DNA of 64,000 nucleotides from JACCZX01 sp963786295 (GCA_963786295.1 CAWAYV010000006.1:186001-250000), one strand, 5' to 3'. Numbered from the stretch's first letter, positions 1-8,622 are shown. Numbers and translations: made by a program. The notes: a model not told the origin generated them from the sequence alone.

Positions 1-770
1 GCAAGGTTGAAGTAGTACGGCATCCTGATGTCGGTGCCGAGGTTCGAGCTCAAACCTAGGCTCGGCGTGAGAAAACCCGATTTGCGCCGGTCGCTGGTCG
101 GAAAGCTCAGAATCGGAGATGCGAGAATCGGAAGACCCTTGAAGAAAAGCGTCGCAAAAGTTGCGGTGGCGGTTTCGTCGAGTCCATCGAACTCGATCGA
201 TTCTGCCTGCACCCACCATGCGTTGTCTCCGGGCCCGCACGTGGTGAAGCGCGCATTCTCCATTCGTGCTCGCTCACTGCCGAGAAACTCGATCAACGAG
301 GCTTCACCCCGCCCCTGGCGCGGAGCGTACGTAAAGGTGGCGTCGGGCATCGAGCCGGTTTGCGCATCAACGCGAAAGTCAAGACGCGGGCCGGTGAATA
401 CCGCACCGTCACGAAACACACGCGCCTGGCCCTCGACGTTGACGATATCGGTTGCCTGCGTGTACGTAATCGTGTCACCACGCATTACCGCGCCGCCACG
501 ACGGATCTCGGCATCGCCTCGCAGTATCAGCCGCTCACCGACGCTGCCCTCGATGCTTTGCGCGCGCGCGAAAGTCGGCTCTCCATCGCGGGTCCGGGAA
601 CGATTTTCGTCAAGCTGGCGCTCGAGTTTCAGCTGCGGTGGGGCAGACTCAGCCGTCTGCGCAGTCCCTTGCGAGAGCACCGGCCCGCACGAAATCAAAA
701 GCGCCGCGCAAAATAACGGACGTTGTTTGTGAGGGAACTGCGACCCAGCGGTCGCCTGCAAGCGCGGCAT
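1..770 (-). CDS. lptD: LPS-assembly protein LptD, N-terminal part (runs off the left edge)
   Basis: LptD is the outer-membrane beta-barrel that, with LptE, inserts lipopolysaccharide into the outer leaflet. About 256 codons from the start are present; the barrel continues beyond the window. Translation from ATG at 770 gives a hydrophobic export signal (PLFCAALLISCG), then the OstA/LptA-like beta-jellyroll with GDAEIRRGGAVMRGDTITY and GPRLDFRVDAQTG. The conserved TFTYAPRQGRGEASLIEF stretch and the run TLFFKGLPILASPILSFPTS, ending in DRRKSGFLTPS, lead into the barrel. It is divergent from amgK across 128 bp that must hold both promoters. The identification is firm; the exact start is a choice between ATG 770 and weaker upstream codons. 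Confidence 0.93.
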   Translation of the reverse strand, partial: MPRLQATAGSQFPHKQRPLFCAALLISCGPVLSQGTAQTAESAPPQLKLERQLDENRSRTRDGEPTFARAQSIEGSVGERLILRGDAEIRRGGAVMRGDTITYTQATDIVNVEGQARVFRDGAVFTGPRLDFRVDAQTGSMPDATFTYAPRQGRGEASLIEFLGSERARMENARFTTCGPGDNAWWVQAESIEFDGLDETATATFATLFFKGLPILASPILSFPTSDRRKSGFLTPSLGLSSNLGTDIRMPYYFNL

Positions 771-898
771 TAGGGTGAACAGGCCCTAGAATCTACAAAG
801 CTCTTTTCTTCGCCAGCAAGCGCCCAGCGGTGCGAGCGGATTATAGGCACTGGCTTATCGATACTCGCACTCCAGCACATGCGCCTAGCAGCCATCGC

Positions 899-1915
899 AT
901 GAATCAATTTGTTCCCGCAGCGGACACCGCGACGGAAGATGGGCGCTTGGCGGCGCTGACGCTGTGGCTGAAAGCGTTGGCGCCTCGCTACGGTCTGGAT
1001 GTGGCCTCGCTGCGGCCGGCATCGATTGATGCGAGCTCGCGCCGCTACTTTCGAGTCAATTGCGCGCACGGCAGCTTGATCGCGATGGACGCGCCCCCGC
1101 GTTCGGAGGATTCGCAGCCGTTTATTCGCATTGCGTCGCTGATGAGACAAGCGGGTGTCAACGTACCCGACGTGCTGGCAAGCGACCTGACACAGGGCTT
1201 TTTGCTGCTGACGGACCTCGGAGACACGACGTATTTGGCTGCACTGAACGACGACAACGCATCGCAGCTCTTCGAGGATGCAATCGACACGCTGATTCGA
1301 TGGCAGCTGTCGACCAGAGATGGGCTGTTGCCTCCGTACGACGAATCGCTGTTGAGGCGCGAATTGAGCTTGTTTCCCGATTGGTTCATTGCGCGGCACT
1401 TACAGCGTGAATTAACGGGCAAGCAAGCCGCTGCACTCGAGCAGGTGTTTACGCGCGTCGTCGCTTCGAACCGGTCGCAGCCGGCCGTGTTCGTTCACCG
1501 CGACTTCATGCCGCGCAATCTGATGGTGTCGCAGCCGAACCCCGGCGTACTTGATTTTCAGGATGCGGTAATGGGCCCGATAGCCTATGACGTCGTGTCG
1601 CTATTTCGTGACGCGTTTATCAGCTGGGACGAAGAGCGCGTGCTGCAGTGGACACGGCTCTACTTTGACCGTGCGCATCGTGTAAATCTACCGATGCGAT
1701 CGGATTTCGCCGAGTTCTGGCGTGACTTCGAATGGATGGGCTTGCAGCGACATTTGAAGGTGCTCGGCATTTTCGCGCGCATTAAGTATCGTGATGGCAA
1801 GCCGCACTATCTTGATGATGCGCCGCGCTTTAGCGGTTACGTGCGCGCGGTGACGCAACGCTACGACGAGCTTGCACCGCTGGCGCACCTATTCGACGAA
1901 CTGGAGATTGTGTGA
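899..1915 (+). CDS. amgK: N-acetylmuramate/N-acetylglucosamine kinase AmgK
   Basis: Sugar kinase of the aminoglycoside-phosphotransferase fold. It phosphorylates recycled MurNAc/GlcNAc at the anomeric position in the cytoplasm, the first step of the AmgK-MurU peptidoglycan-recycling route. The 338-residue protein has the catalytic loop HRDFMPRN (His200, Asp202, Asn207) and the metal-binding LDFQDA (Asp219), plus the family N-terminus DASSRRYFRV. ATG 899 is chosen because the longer frame from 830 adds residues not seen in the family. The stop overlaps the GTG start of the uridylyltransferase gene, so the two are translationally coupled. Gene order after divergent lptD is the usual betaproteobacterial arrangement. 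An alternative reading as a generic phosphotransferase is unlikely given the partner. Confidence 0.9.
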   Translation: MNQFVPAADTATEDGRLAALTLWLKALAPRYGLDVASLRPASIDASSRRYFRVNCAHGSLIAMDAPPRSEDSQPFIRIASLMRQAGVNVPDVLASDLTQGFLLLTDLGDTTYLAALNDDNASQLFEDAIDTLIRWQLSTRDGLLPPYDESLLRRELSLFPDWFIARHLQRELTGKQAAALEQVFTRVVASNRSQPAVFVHRDFMPRNLMVSQPNPGVLDFQDAVMGPIAYDVVSLFRDAFISWDEERVLQWTRLYFDRAHRVNLPMRSDFAEFWRDFEWMGLQRHLKVLGIFARIKYRDGKPHYLDDAPRFSGYVRAVTQRYDELAPLAHLFDELEIV

Positions 1916-2649
1916 CAGCGCCAATGCGTGCGTTGATCCTTGCGGCTGGACGCGGCGATCGCATGCGGCCTCTGACCAACGTAATACCGAAGCCGTTGCT
2001 GCTGGCGGGCGGCAAGCGGTTGATCGAGTGGCAGATCGAAGCGCTGCATGGTGCCGGAGTGCGCGAAATCGTCATCAACACGGCGCATTTGCCGGATCAG
2101 TTCGAAACCGCGCTGGGCGATGGGCGACGTTACGATGTTGCGCTTCACTACTCACGAGAAGGTAAAAGTTCGGAAGATGCGCTTGAAACACTGGGTGGCA
2201 TCGTCAAGGCTTTACCCTGGCTTGGTAGTGCACCGTTTATCGTTACCAGCGGCGATATCGTGACCGATTATCCGTACCAGAGCCTCGCTGTTGCTGTTGA
2301 ATCCTTACAGCAAGGTGCGCGCGATGCCCATTTGGTGCTGGTCGACAATCCACCGTATCGCTTGCAGGGAGACATGGGGCTGGTGAAAGAGCTGTTGAGC
2401 TACCGCATCGATCCGGATGCGATACCACGGCTGACATACGCAAACATCGGTGTCTTCGCGCCGCGTTTGTTTAACGGCGTTGCCATGGAGCGAGCGCCGT
2501 TGTTTCCGTGGCTCTTTGACATTGCACGCCTCGGACGAGTCAGTGGGGAACGATATGCAGGGCGTTGGTTCAACGCGGGCACCCCGGACGATCTGGCACA
2601 ACTGGACGCCGAGTTGAGTCGCGCCCTTACACGCACTGTGCCCGAATAG
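1912..2649 (+). CDS. murU: N-acetylmuramate alpha-1-phosphate uridylyltransferase MurU
   Basis: Nucleotidyltransferase that converts MurNAc-1-phosphate and UTP into UDP-MurNAc, bypassing de novo synthesis (a route known to lower fosfomycin sensitivity in Pseudomonas). The 245-residue product opens with the signature LAAGRGDRMRPLT and the substrate-contacting PKPLL lysine at residue 27. SGDIVTDYP supplies the metal-binding aspartate and WFNAGTPDDL the C-terminal family motif. Start is GTG 1912, overlapping the amgK stop; ATG 1924 is a possible alternative. Glucose-1-phosphate thymidylyltransferase-type enzymes look similar, but the amgK partner and length favour MurU. Confidence 0.88.
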   Translation: MTAPMRALILAAGRGDRMRPLTNVIPKPLLLAGGKRLIEWQIEALHGAGVREIVINTAHLPDQFETALGDGRRYDVALHYSREGKSSEDALETLGGIVKALPWLGSAPFIVTSGDIVTDYPYQSLAVAVESLQQGARDAHLVLVDNPPYRLQGDMGLVKELLSYRIDPDAIPRLTYANIGVFAPRLFNGVAMERAPLFPWLFDIARLGRVSGERYAGRWFNAGTPDDLAQLDAELSRALTRTVPE

Positions 2650-2654
2650 CGTCG

Positions 2655-3824
2655 ATGACAGTGTCGCCTAGCAGTTCGAACATGGCGCCTGTTGCCATTC
2701 TCGGCGGCGGCCCAGTCGGCCTCACGCTCGCCTTGCTGTTGGCCAGACGTCGCGTGCCGAGCGTCATATTCGACGCACGTAGCGTCGAACAAGCGAGCGC
2801 AGATCGACGCCTACTCGCACTTTCGCTTGGTTCCTTGCAAACGCTCGCTGCGTTTGTGGAGTTGCCCGGCAATGCATTGGCGCCGATTCGCACGGTCATC
2901 GTGTCATCGGTTGGCCAATTCGGTCGCGCCGTCATCGATCAAGCCGACATGGGCGGCGAAATGCTCGGTGCCACGATTCGCTACGGCGATTTGATCACGA
3001 CGCTCGCTGCTGCTGTGAATTCGAACGGGCTGATTTCCGTTCGCCGGCCATTGAAGGTCTCTCTGGTGCGCCAGTCCCCATCGAGCGTTGAAATCGAGCT
3101 CGACCCTCAAGGATCGTTCAGCGCGCCCTTGGCGCTCAGCGCTGAAGGCTTTGGAATGGGTGCGACCGGATCGACATCGCACGCAGCGTTAATTGCTGAT
3201 CTCGAAGTCGACGGCATTGAACATGGCCAGGCTCGCGAGCGTTTCACGCGCGAGGGCCCGTTGGCACTGCTGCCGTTACCTGTGCGCGCAGGTTCGAATG
3301 CGCATCGTGTGGCCCTGGTTTGGTGCATGAGTAGTGCGCAGGCCGAGCGGCGCAGTGCTCTTTCGGATGGCGAATTCATCGATGAGCTCGGCGCGCAACT
3401 CGCCGAGCGGAAGCTGCGAGTCACATCAATGCAGTCGCGAAGCCGATATCCGTTGCATCAACAAGCGCGGGATCAGCTGTTCGAGCATCGGATTGTGTAT
3501 CTGGGCAACGCTGCTCAAACGCTGCACCCTGTGGCGGGGCAGGGATTGAATCTCGGGCTGCGCGATGGCGTCGTCCTTGCAGAACAGGTCGGCGCAAGCT
3601 ACGCGGCCGGAGCCGATCCGATACAGGCGTTACACGCCTACGCACAATCGCGCCGCGCCGATCGTGCCGCGATCGTGGCGCTGACACGCACGGCACCGGG
3701 ATTTTTCTCGACGCGGTTTGCGCCTATTGCGCTGGCGCGATCAATAGGGCTTACCGCATTGGCGGTTGTGCCGAATTTGCGACGCGAGTTCGCACGGTTG
3801 CTGATGTTCGGCGTACGCTTTTAG
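2655..3824 (+). CDS. ubiH: UbiH-type FAD-dependent hydroxylase of ubiquinone biosynthesis
   Basis: Aromatic-ring hydroxylase of the UbiH/UbiF/VisC/COQ6 family, acting on polyprenyl-benzoquinol intermediates at the inner membrane. The 389 residues contain the FAD dinucleotide fold GGGPVG (17-22), the DRRLLALSLGS segment after it, and the second FAD motif GNAAQTLHPVAGQG near residue 284. The GNAAQ form, with Asn and Gln instead of GDAAH, is the one found in UbiH proper. ATG 2655 lies five bases after murU; upstream extension of the frame is murU shadow. It sits just before dusB-fis, as ubiH does in many Burkholderiales. UbiF or VisC cannot be excluded by motif alone. Confidence 0.82.
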   Translation: MTVSPSSSNMAPVAILGGGPVGLTLALLLARRRVPSVIFDARSVEQASADRRLLALSLGSLQTLAAFVELPGNALAPIRTVIVSSVGQFGRAVIDQADMGGEMLGATIRYGDLITTLAAAVNSNGLISVRRPLKVSLVRQSPSSVEIELDPQGSFSAPLALSAEGFGMGATGSTSHAALIADLEVDGIEHGQARERFTREGPLALLPLPVRAGSNAHRVALVWCMSSAQAERRSALSDGEFIDELGAQLAERKLRVTSMQSRSRYPLHQQARDQLFEHRIVYLGNAAQTLHPVAGQGLNLGLRDGVVLAEQVGASYAAGADPIQALHAYAQSRRADRAAIVALTRTAPGFFSTRFAPIALARSIGLTALAVVPNLRREFARLLMFGVRF

Positions 3825-3915
3825 CGACGTCGCGCCGATCACAGCCAACGTTACGACCCATCTTCGATAATATCCGCGCTCCGCATTTGCCCATCTTCGC
3901 TCGCCCTTCATCGCA

Positions 3916-4917
3916 ATGAACATTGGCCCGTACGAGCTGCCGAACAACGTGTTCGTTGCGCCGATGGCTGGAGTGACCGATCGGCCTTACAGGCGGCTGT
4001 GCAAGTCGCTGGGCGCAGGCTATGCCGTGTCCGAGATGGCCGCATCGAATCCGCAACTCTGGGCCAGCGAGAAAACCTCGCGCCGCCTGAACCACGATGG
4101 AGAAAACGCTCCGGTCGCCGTACAGCTCGCCGGAGCAGATCCGAGAATGCTGGCGGAAGCGGCGCGCTACAACGTCGATCGTGGCGCGCTGATTATCGAT
4201 ATCAACATGGGTTGTCCAGCCAAGAAGGTGTGCAACGTTGCTTGCGGTTCGGCGTTGCTCAAAGACGTCGCAATGGTGGCGCGCATTCTTGAAGCCGTGG
4301 TTAAGGCTGTCCAGGTACCTGTCACATTGAAATTTCGTACCGGCTGGGATCTGTCGAATCGAAATGCGGTCGAGATCGCGCGCCTCGCGGAGGCGAGCGG
4401 CATCGCCGCACTGGCGTTGCACGGCCGAACTCGTGCATGCGGCTACATCGGGGGCGCGGAGTACGAAACGATCCGTGCGGTTAAGCAGACTGTAAAAATC
4501 CCGGTCGTTGCCAACGGCGATATTGATAGTCCGGAAAAGGCGCGCTTCGTTCTTACTGAGACCGGCGCCGATGCCGTGATGATCGGGCGCGCTGCGCAAG
4601 GGCGACCCTGGATTTTTCGCGAAGTCACACACTTCCTGGCGACCGGTTCGCATCTGCCGCCGCCACTTGTTGCAGAAGTACGGTCGTTGCTGCTCGATCA
4701 CCTAAACGATCATTATCACTTTTACGGCGACGCCGGGGCACGCACTGCGCGCAAACACATCATCTGGTACACGAAAGCGCTGGTTGGTGGTCGACAGTTT
4801 TGCGAACGGATGAACACGATCGACAGCTGCGCGGACCAGGCGCAGGCGGTCGATCAGTTTTTTGCTGAAATCGGAGAGCGATCGGAGCGCCTGGTCTATA
4901 GCCCGACGCTGCATTAG
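3916..4917 (+). CDS. dusB: tRNA-dihydrouridine synthase B
   Basis: FMN enzyme that reduces uridine to dihydrouridine in the D-loop of tRNA, using NADPH. It is a 333-residue TIM barrel starting MNIGPYELPN with the FMN-contacting VAPMAGVTDRPYR. INMGCPAKKVCN carries the catalytic cysteine (Cys100), ALHGRTR follows, and ANGDI and DAVMIGRAAQGRPW contribute to phosphate binding. Length and motifs are complete. It is followed 10 bp later by fis, the conserved dusB-fis operon in which dusB is the promoter-proximal gene. ATG 3916 follows a 91-bp gap after ubiH. Confidence 0.95.
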   Translation: MNIGPYELPNNVFVAPMAGVTDRPYRRLCKSLGAGYAVSEMAASNPQLWASEKTSRRLNHDGENAPVAVQLAGADPRMLAEAARYNVDRGALIIDINMGCPAKKVCNVACGSALLKDVAMVARILEAVVKAVQVPVTLKFRTGWDLSNRNAVEIARLAEASGIAALALHGRTRACGYIGGAEYETIRAVKQTVKIPVVANGDIDSPEKARFVLTETGADAVMIGRAAQGRPWIFREVTHFLATGSHLPPPLVAEVRSLLLDHLNDHYHFYGDAGARTARKHIIWYTKALVGGRQFCERMNTIDSCADQAQAVDQFFAEIGERSERLVYSPTLH

Positions 4918-4927
4918 GAAAAAATCG

Positions 4928-5284
4928 ATGGCGAGAACAATAGCGAAGGTGAGGGCAGCAGGGGCGACGACGGTAACGAGAAGGTCGAACCGCTCAACTA
5001 CTCCATCGACGCGGTTCGCCTACCCCACCAGTGAGCGGATGAGCCGCGCGCGCAGTGGAGAAACGCTTGAACAGTGCGTGTTGCGCAGCCTGGATCAATA
5101 TTTCACTGATCTTGACGGCTCCCGCCCGCATGCCCTGTATGAGATGGTGGTTCACGCGGTGGAACGCCCGTTGCTGGAATTTGCGATGGCCAGGGCCGAT
5201 GGCAACCAATGTGTCGCCGCTGAGTTGCTTGGAATCAATCGCAATACTTTGCGCAAGAAGCTGCAGCAGTATCGCTTGTTATGA
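4928..5284 (+). CDS. fis: DNA-binding protein Fis, with an extended N-terminus
   Basis: Nucleoid-associated homodimer that bends DNA and activates rRNA and other promoters. The C-terminal 80 residues are a clear Fis: TLEQCVLRSLDQYFTDLDG, the dimer helices, and the helix-turn-helix ending GINRNTLRKKLQQYRLL. ATG 4928 is chosen because an AGGA-rich ribosome site lies eight bases upstream, ten bases after the dusB stop. It gives 118 residues, while Fis is usually 77-98. The extra 37 residues are basic and rich in Arg, Thr and Ser. A start at ATG 5039 would give a standard 81-residue Fis but has a weaker ribosome site. The family call is certain; the start is open. Confidence 0.88.
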   Translation: MARTIAKVRAAGATTVTRRSNRSTTPSTRFAYPTSERMSRARSGETLEQCVLRSLDQYFTDLDGSRPHALYEMVVHAVERPLLEFAMARADGNQCVAAELLGINRNTLRKKLQQYRLL

Positions 5285-5406
5285 GAAGCCATCTCAGAAG
5301 CTACTGCGCGTCCCGATCTTGGCGCTCCGGTGCTCGCCGTAGCTCTTGTACGTGTGCGCTCCTCGCACCAACCTCGGGCCGCTCGCTACGCTTCTGAAAT
5401 GGCTTC
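5285..5406 (+). repeat. Inverted repeat spanning the fis-purH gap and the purH start
   Basis: A 17-base arm at 5285-5301, right after the fis stop, pairs with 5390-5406, which contains the purH start codon; 16 of 17 positions match. The 88 bases between are GC-rich. If transcribed, the arms could close a long stem that hides the purH ATG. No known purine riboswitch core is visible in the loop. A terminator is unlikely because there is no T-run after the right arm. Confidence 0.6.
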
Positions 5407-6967
5407 AAACTCGACGAACCGGTGGGCGCTGATCAGCGTCTCCGATAAGACCGGTGTCGTCGACCTCGCCCAGCAGCTAAGCACGCTCGGATTCCGAATT
5501 CTTTCGACCGGCGGCACCGCGAAGATGCTTGCTGCAAGCGGTGTTGAAGTCACCGAAGTTGCGCAGTACACCGGTTTTCCCGAGATGCTCGATGGTCGCG
5601 TCAAGACTCTGAATCCGCGCATCCACGCCGGCTTGCTCGCGCGGCAGTCCGACGCCGAGCACATGCAGACACTGGCGCAGCATCAGATCGATCCGATCGA
5701 ATTGTTGGTCGTCAACTTATATCCATTCGAGCAAACCGTCGCTCGAGCGGACTGTTCGTTCGACGAGGCAATCGAAAACATCGATATCGGCGGCCCAGCG
5801 ATGTTGCGTGCCGCTGCCAAGAATCATCAGAGCGTCACCGTCATCGTCGACCCGGCTGATTACGGCGCAGTGATCGATCAATTGCGTCGCGCCAATGCGG
5901 TTGATCCGGCAGCCCGGCTCGCGCTCGCGAAAAAGGTTTTTGCGCACACCGCGAACTACGACGGTGCAATCACCAACTACCTAACGTCACTCGACGACCA
6001 CGGCACCCGCGGCACTTTTCCGGACGTGCTTTCCAGGCAGTGGATCAAGGCGCAGCAAATGCGGTACGGCGAAAATCCGCATCAGCACGCGGCGTTTTAC
6101 CGAGAGCGAAGTGTCGGAGCCGGACTTCTCGCCGGCTTTTCGCAGGTGCAGGGCAAGGAGCTGTCGTATAACAACGTCACGGACGCGGATGCTGCATGGG
6201 AGTGCGTTCGCTCTTTCACTGAAACGGCGTGCGTGATAGTCAAGCATGCGAATCCGTGCGGCGTCGCAATCGGCTCTAACGCCAGCGAAGCGTACTCAAA
6301 GGCATTCAAGACCGATCCGACGTCGGCCTTCGGTGGAGTCATCGCTTTCAATCGAGCAGTCGATGCAGGCGCAGCGCAGGCGATCTCACGCCAATTCGTC
6401 GAAGTTGTGATTGCAGAGGAGTTCACTGGTGAGGCACGCGCGACGTTCAATGCCAAGCCCAACGTGCGATTGCTGACGGTGCCCCCGGGCGATGCACACA
6501 ACGACTTTGACTTCAAAAGCGTCGGCGGCGGCCTCTTGGTGCAGACCCCGGATGCTCATTCGCTGCAGCCATCGGATTTGAAGATCGTCACGGCGCGCAA
6601 GCCCAGCGCGCAGCAGGTGAACGACCTGATGTTCGCGTGGAAAGTTGCAAAGTTCGTCAAGTCAAACGCGATCGTATTTGCACAAGACGGCATGACGCTC
6701 GGCATCGGGGCAGGACAGATGTCGCGTGTGGATTCGGCTCGCATCGCGTCAATCAAGGCAGAATCCGCCGGCCTTACGCTCGCCGGGTCTGCGGTGGCTT
6801 CCGATGCGTTTTTTCCATTCCGTGACGGGCTCGATGTGGTGGTCGATGCCGGCGCATCATGTGTGATCCAACCCGGAGGCAGCATGCGCGATGACGAAGT
6901 GATCGCAGCCGCCAACGAGCGCGGCATTGCGATGGTTTTTACCGGCGTGCGGCATTTTCGACACTGA
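5399..6967 (+). CDS. purH: Bifunctional AICAR transformylase / IMP cyclohydrolase PurH
   Basis: Catalyses the last two steps of IMP synthesis: formylation of AICAR with 10-formyl-tetrahydrofolate, then ring closure. The 522 residues match the family length. The N-terminal cyclohydrolase domain begins ALISVSDKTGVVDLAQQL and has LSTGGTAKML and GFPEMLDGRVKTLNP. The transformylase domain has MRYGENPHQ, the VKHANPCGVA catalytic Lys-His region and DAFFPFRDGLDV near the C-terminus. ATG 5399 gives the family N-terminus; the frame extends upstream to 5330 through the inverted repeat. It follows dusB-fis, as in Burkholderia, and may share that transcript. Confidence 0.95.
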   Translation: MASNSTNRWALISVSDKTGVVDLAQQLSTLGFRILSTGGTAKMLAASGVEVTEVAQYTGFPEMLDGRVKTLNPRIHAGLLARQSDAEHMQTLAQHQIDPIELLVVNLYPFEQTVARADCSFDEAIENIDIGGPAMLRAAAKNHQSVTVIVDPADYGAVIDQLRRANAVDPAARLALAKKVFAHTANYDGAITNYLTSLDDHGTRGTFPDVLSRQWIKAQQMRYGENPHQHAAFYRERSVGAGLLAGFSQVQGKELSYNNVTDADAAWECVRSFTETACVIVKHANPCGVAIGSNASEAYSKAFKTDPTSAFGGVIAFNRAVDAGAAQAISRQFVEVVIAEEFTGEARATFNAKPNVRLLTVPPGDAHNDFDFKSVGGGLLVQTPDAHSLQPSDLKIVTARKPSAQQVNDLMFAWKVAKFVKSNAIVFAQDGMTLGIGAGQMSRVDSARIASIKAESAGLTLAGSAVASDAFFPFRDGLDVVVDAGASCVIQPGGSMRDDEVIAAANERGIAMVFTGVRHFRH

Positions 6968-7019
6968 TACAGTTCGTCGAGCATCGTGCAGCAGCGGCTG
7001 ACGCAGCTGCGCCGCCTAC

Positions 7020-7389
7020 GTCGTCGGGCACTTCGTGCCGACCACTGCGGTACTCACAACGCCGGCGCAAAAAAGGGCTAAAGCGCTTTTTGCTCAACGC
7101 CCCGGCGTTGCTCCGCTCCTCGGGCGACGACTCAAAGGCGGCGCATCTGCGCCAGCCGCTGCTGTCGCGACATTGCCTCGTGCGAGGTGTTTTTCTTTTC
7201 CCCCAGAGAATGCCCCGCGCCAGCGTTTGGCGTAGCGGCTGCCTTAGAGTCGTCGCCCGAGGAGCGGAGCAGCGGGGCTTAGGGCCTGCGTTTGAGCGCA
7301 GCGGTTTGCAGGCCCGCGCTGGCGAGTACCGCAGGGTCGGCACGAAGTGCCCGACGACTCAGGCAGCGCGCTACGCCAAACGCTGGCGC
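7020..7389. repeat. Mosaic of long inverted repeats in the purH-ruvC gap
   Basis: The 482 bp between purH and ruvC hold no convincing gene but are packed with inverted repeats. Arm A is 7020-7055, matching 7324-7358 with one mismatch and one gap. Arm B is 7110-7133, a perfect 24-base match to 7247-7270. Arm C is 7217-7237, a perfect 21-base match to 7369-7389. A short pair is 7282-7289 with 7307-7314. B is nested within A, whereas C crosses both, so the whole cannot fold as one simple hairpin. Open frames through it are of odd composition and not family-like. It may be a miniature mobile element, a degenerate repeat cluster or a structured RNA. Confidence 0.75.
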
Positions 7390-7449
7390 GCTAGCAGCTA
7401 CGTCAACGCTGCGCGCTGCGATCGTCTTTGCCAATGGCACAATCCTGCT

Positions 7450-8028
7450 GTGCCGTTCTCCGCAATCCGCATCCTCGGTATCGACCCCGGTCTGAATCGG
7501 ACAGGATATGGCGTCGTTGAGGTGAATGGCTCCAGGCTTGCGTTCATTGCCGCCGGTGTCATTCGTGTGCCGGCCGGCGATTTGCATCAACGGCTGGGGA
7601 CGATTCTGCGATCGTTGGGCGCGGTGATTCGCGATACGCAGCCGCAGGTTGCCACGATCGAAAAAGTTTTCGTCAACGTCAATCCGCAATCGACGCTGTT
7701 ACTTGGCCAGGCGCGTGGTGCGGCGATCTGCGCAGCGGTCGCCGAGGGACTTGTCGTTCATGAATACGCTGCATTGCGAATCAAACAAGCCGTGGTCGGG
7801 TTCGGTCGCGCCGACAAACGCCAGGTGCAGACCATGGTGCAGCGACTGCTTTCGCTCGATCGGGCACCAACCAGCGATGCAGCCGATGCGCTTGCATGCG
7901 CTATTTGTCATGCGCACTCAGCGAGTTTGCTGATGGCATTGCGATCGAAGGCGAGCATTGCCCCTCGTGTGCGCTCGACAGCAAATGGCCGCCGCGCGTG
8001 GACGGCGCGGCTGCAGGGCGTCGAGTAG
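7450..8028 (+). CDS. ruvC: Holliday-junction resolvase RuvC
   Basis: Dimeric endonuclease that cuts Holliday junctions after RuvAB branch migration. The 192-residue protein has the RNase-H-fold acidic set: Asp12 in LGIDPGLNRTGYG, Glu71 in ATIEKVFV, and Asp143 and Asp146 in SDAADALACA. GTG 7450 gives the family N-terminus (RILGIDPG near residue 8); the frame stays open far upstream, but that part lies in the inverted-repeat mosaic and is not RuvC-like. The C-terminus has about 15 basic residues beyond the core. It heads ruvC-ruvA-ruvB, with a six-base gap to ruvA. Confidence 0.94.
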   Translation: MPFSAIRILGIDPGLNRTGYGVVEVNGSRLAFIAAGVIRVPAGDLHQRLGTILRSLGAVIRDTQPQVATIEKVFVNVNPQSTLLLGQARGAAICAAVAEGLVVHEYAALRIKQAVVGFGRADKRQVQTMVQRLLSLDRAPTSDAADALACAICHAHSASLLMALRSKASIAPRVRSTANGRRAWTARLQGVE

Positions 8029-8034
8029 CTTTCG

Positions 8035-8610
8035 ATGATTGGCCGCATCGAAGGCCGGTTGCTGGAAAAGAATCCGCCGGGGATTCTCGTGGATGCCAAC
8101 GGTGTCGGTTACGAGATCGATGTCCCGATGAGCACGTTCTATCAACTGCCGTCCATTTCGGAGCGCGTCACGTTGCTGACTCACCTGATTGTGCGTGAGG
8201 ATGCACATCAGCTGTACGGATTTTCGACCAATAGTGAGCGCGCAGCGTTTCGCGAGTTGATCAAGATTTCCGGCGTCGGTGCCCGCACAGCCCTGTCGGT
8301 GCTTTCCGGGTTGTCGGTTTCCGAACTTGCGCAAACGATCACGTTGCAGGAAAGCGGACGCTTGACGCGTGTGCCGGGTATCGGCAAGAAAACGGCCGAG
8401 CGTCTGTTGCTGGAGTTAAAGGGCAAGCTCGGTGCAGATCTCGGCACAGCGAAGACGACTGCGGCGAATGACACCGCGACCGACGTCATCCGTGCCTTAC
8501 TCGCTCTCGGCTATAACGAGCGCGAAGCCAACGCGGCAGTGCGCGGAATGCCGGCAGATGCTGAAGTCTCCGATGGCATTCGATTCGCGCTGAAGTCCCT
8601 CGCCAAGTGA
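8035..8610 (+). CDS. ruvA: Holliday-junction branch-migration protein RuvA
   Basis: Forms tetramers that hold the four-way junction open and recruit RuvB rings. The 191 residues start MIGRIEGRLLEKNPP, the oligonucleotide-binding N-terminal domain. Two helix-hairpin-helix motifs follow (ISGVGARTALSVLSG and VPGIGKKTAERLLLELKGKL). The C-terminal domain that contacts RuvB contains ALLALGYNEREA. Length is normal. It lies between ruvC (six bases) and ruvB (twelve bases) on one transcript. Confidence 0.95.
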   Translation: MIGRIEGRLLEKNPPGILVDANGVGYEIDVPMSTFYQLPSISERVTLLTHLIVREDAHQLYGFSTNSERAAFRELIKISGVGARTALSVLSGLSVSELAQTITLQESGRLTRVPGIGKKTAERLLLELKGKLGADLGTAKTTAANDTATDVIRALLALGYNEREANAAVRGMPADAEVSDGIRFALKSLAK

Positions 8611-8622
8611 TCCATCTGCGAA

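Noticed and set aside
28..732. 234-residue plus-strand open frame at the left edge
   Set aside because: The complementary strand encodes a clear LptD N-terminus over the same bases.
3751..4701. 316-residue minus-strand open frame opposite dusB
   Set aside because: It lies antisense to the dusB catalytic region and has no domain.
5285..5406. Purine riboswitch before purH
   Set aside because: No purine aptamer core or terminator is visible; only the inverted repeat is supported.
7090..7449. In-frame extension upstream of ruvC
   Set aside because: It runs through the inverted-repeat mosaic, is unlike any RuvC N-terminus, and GTG 7450 gives the family start.
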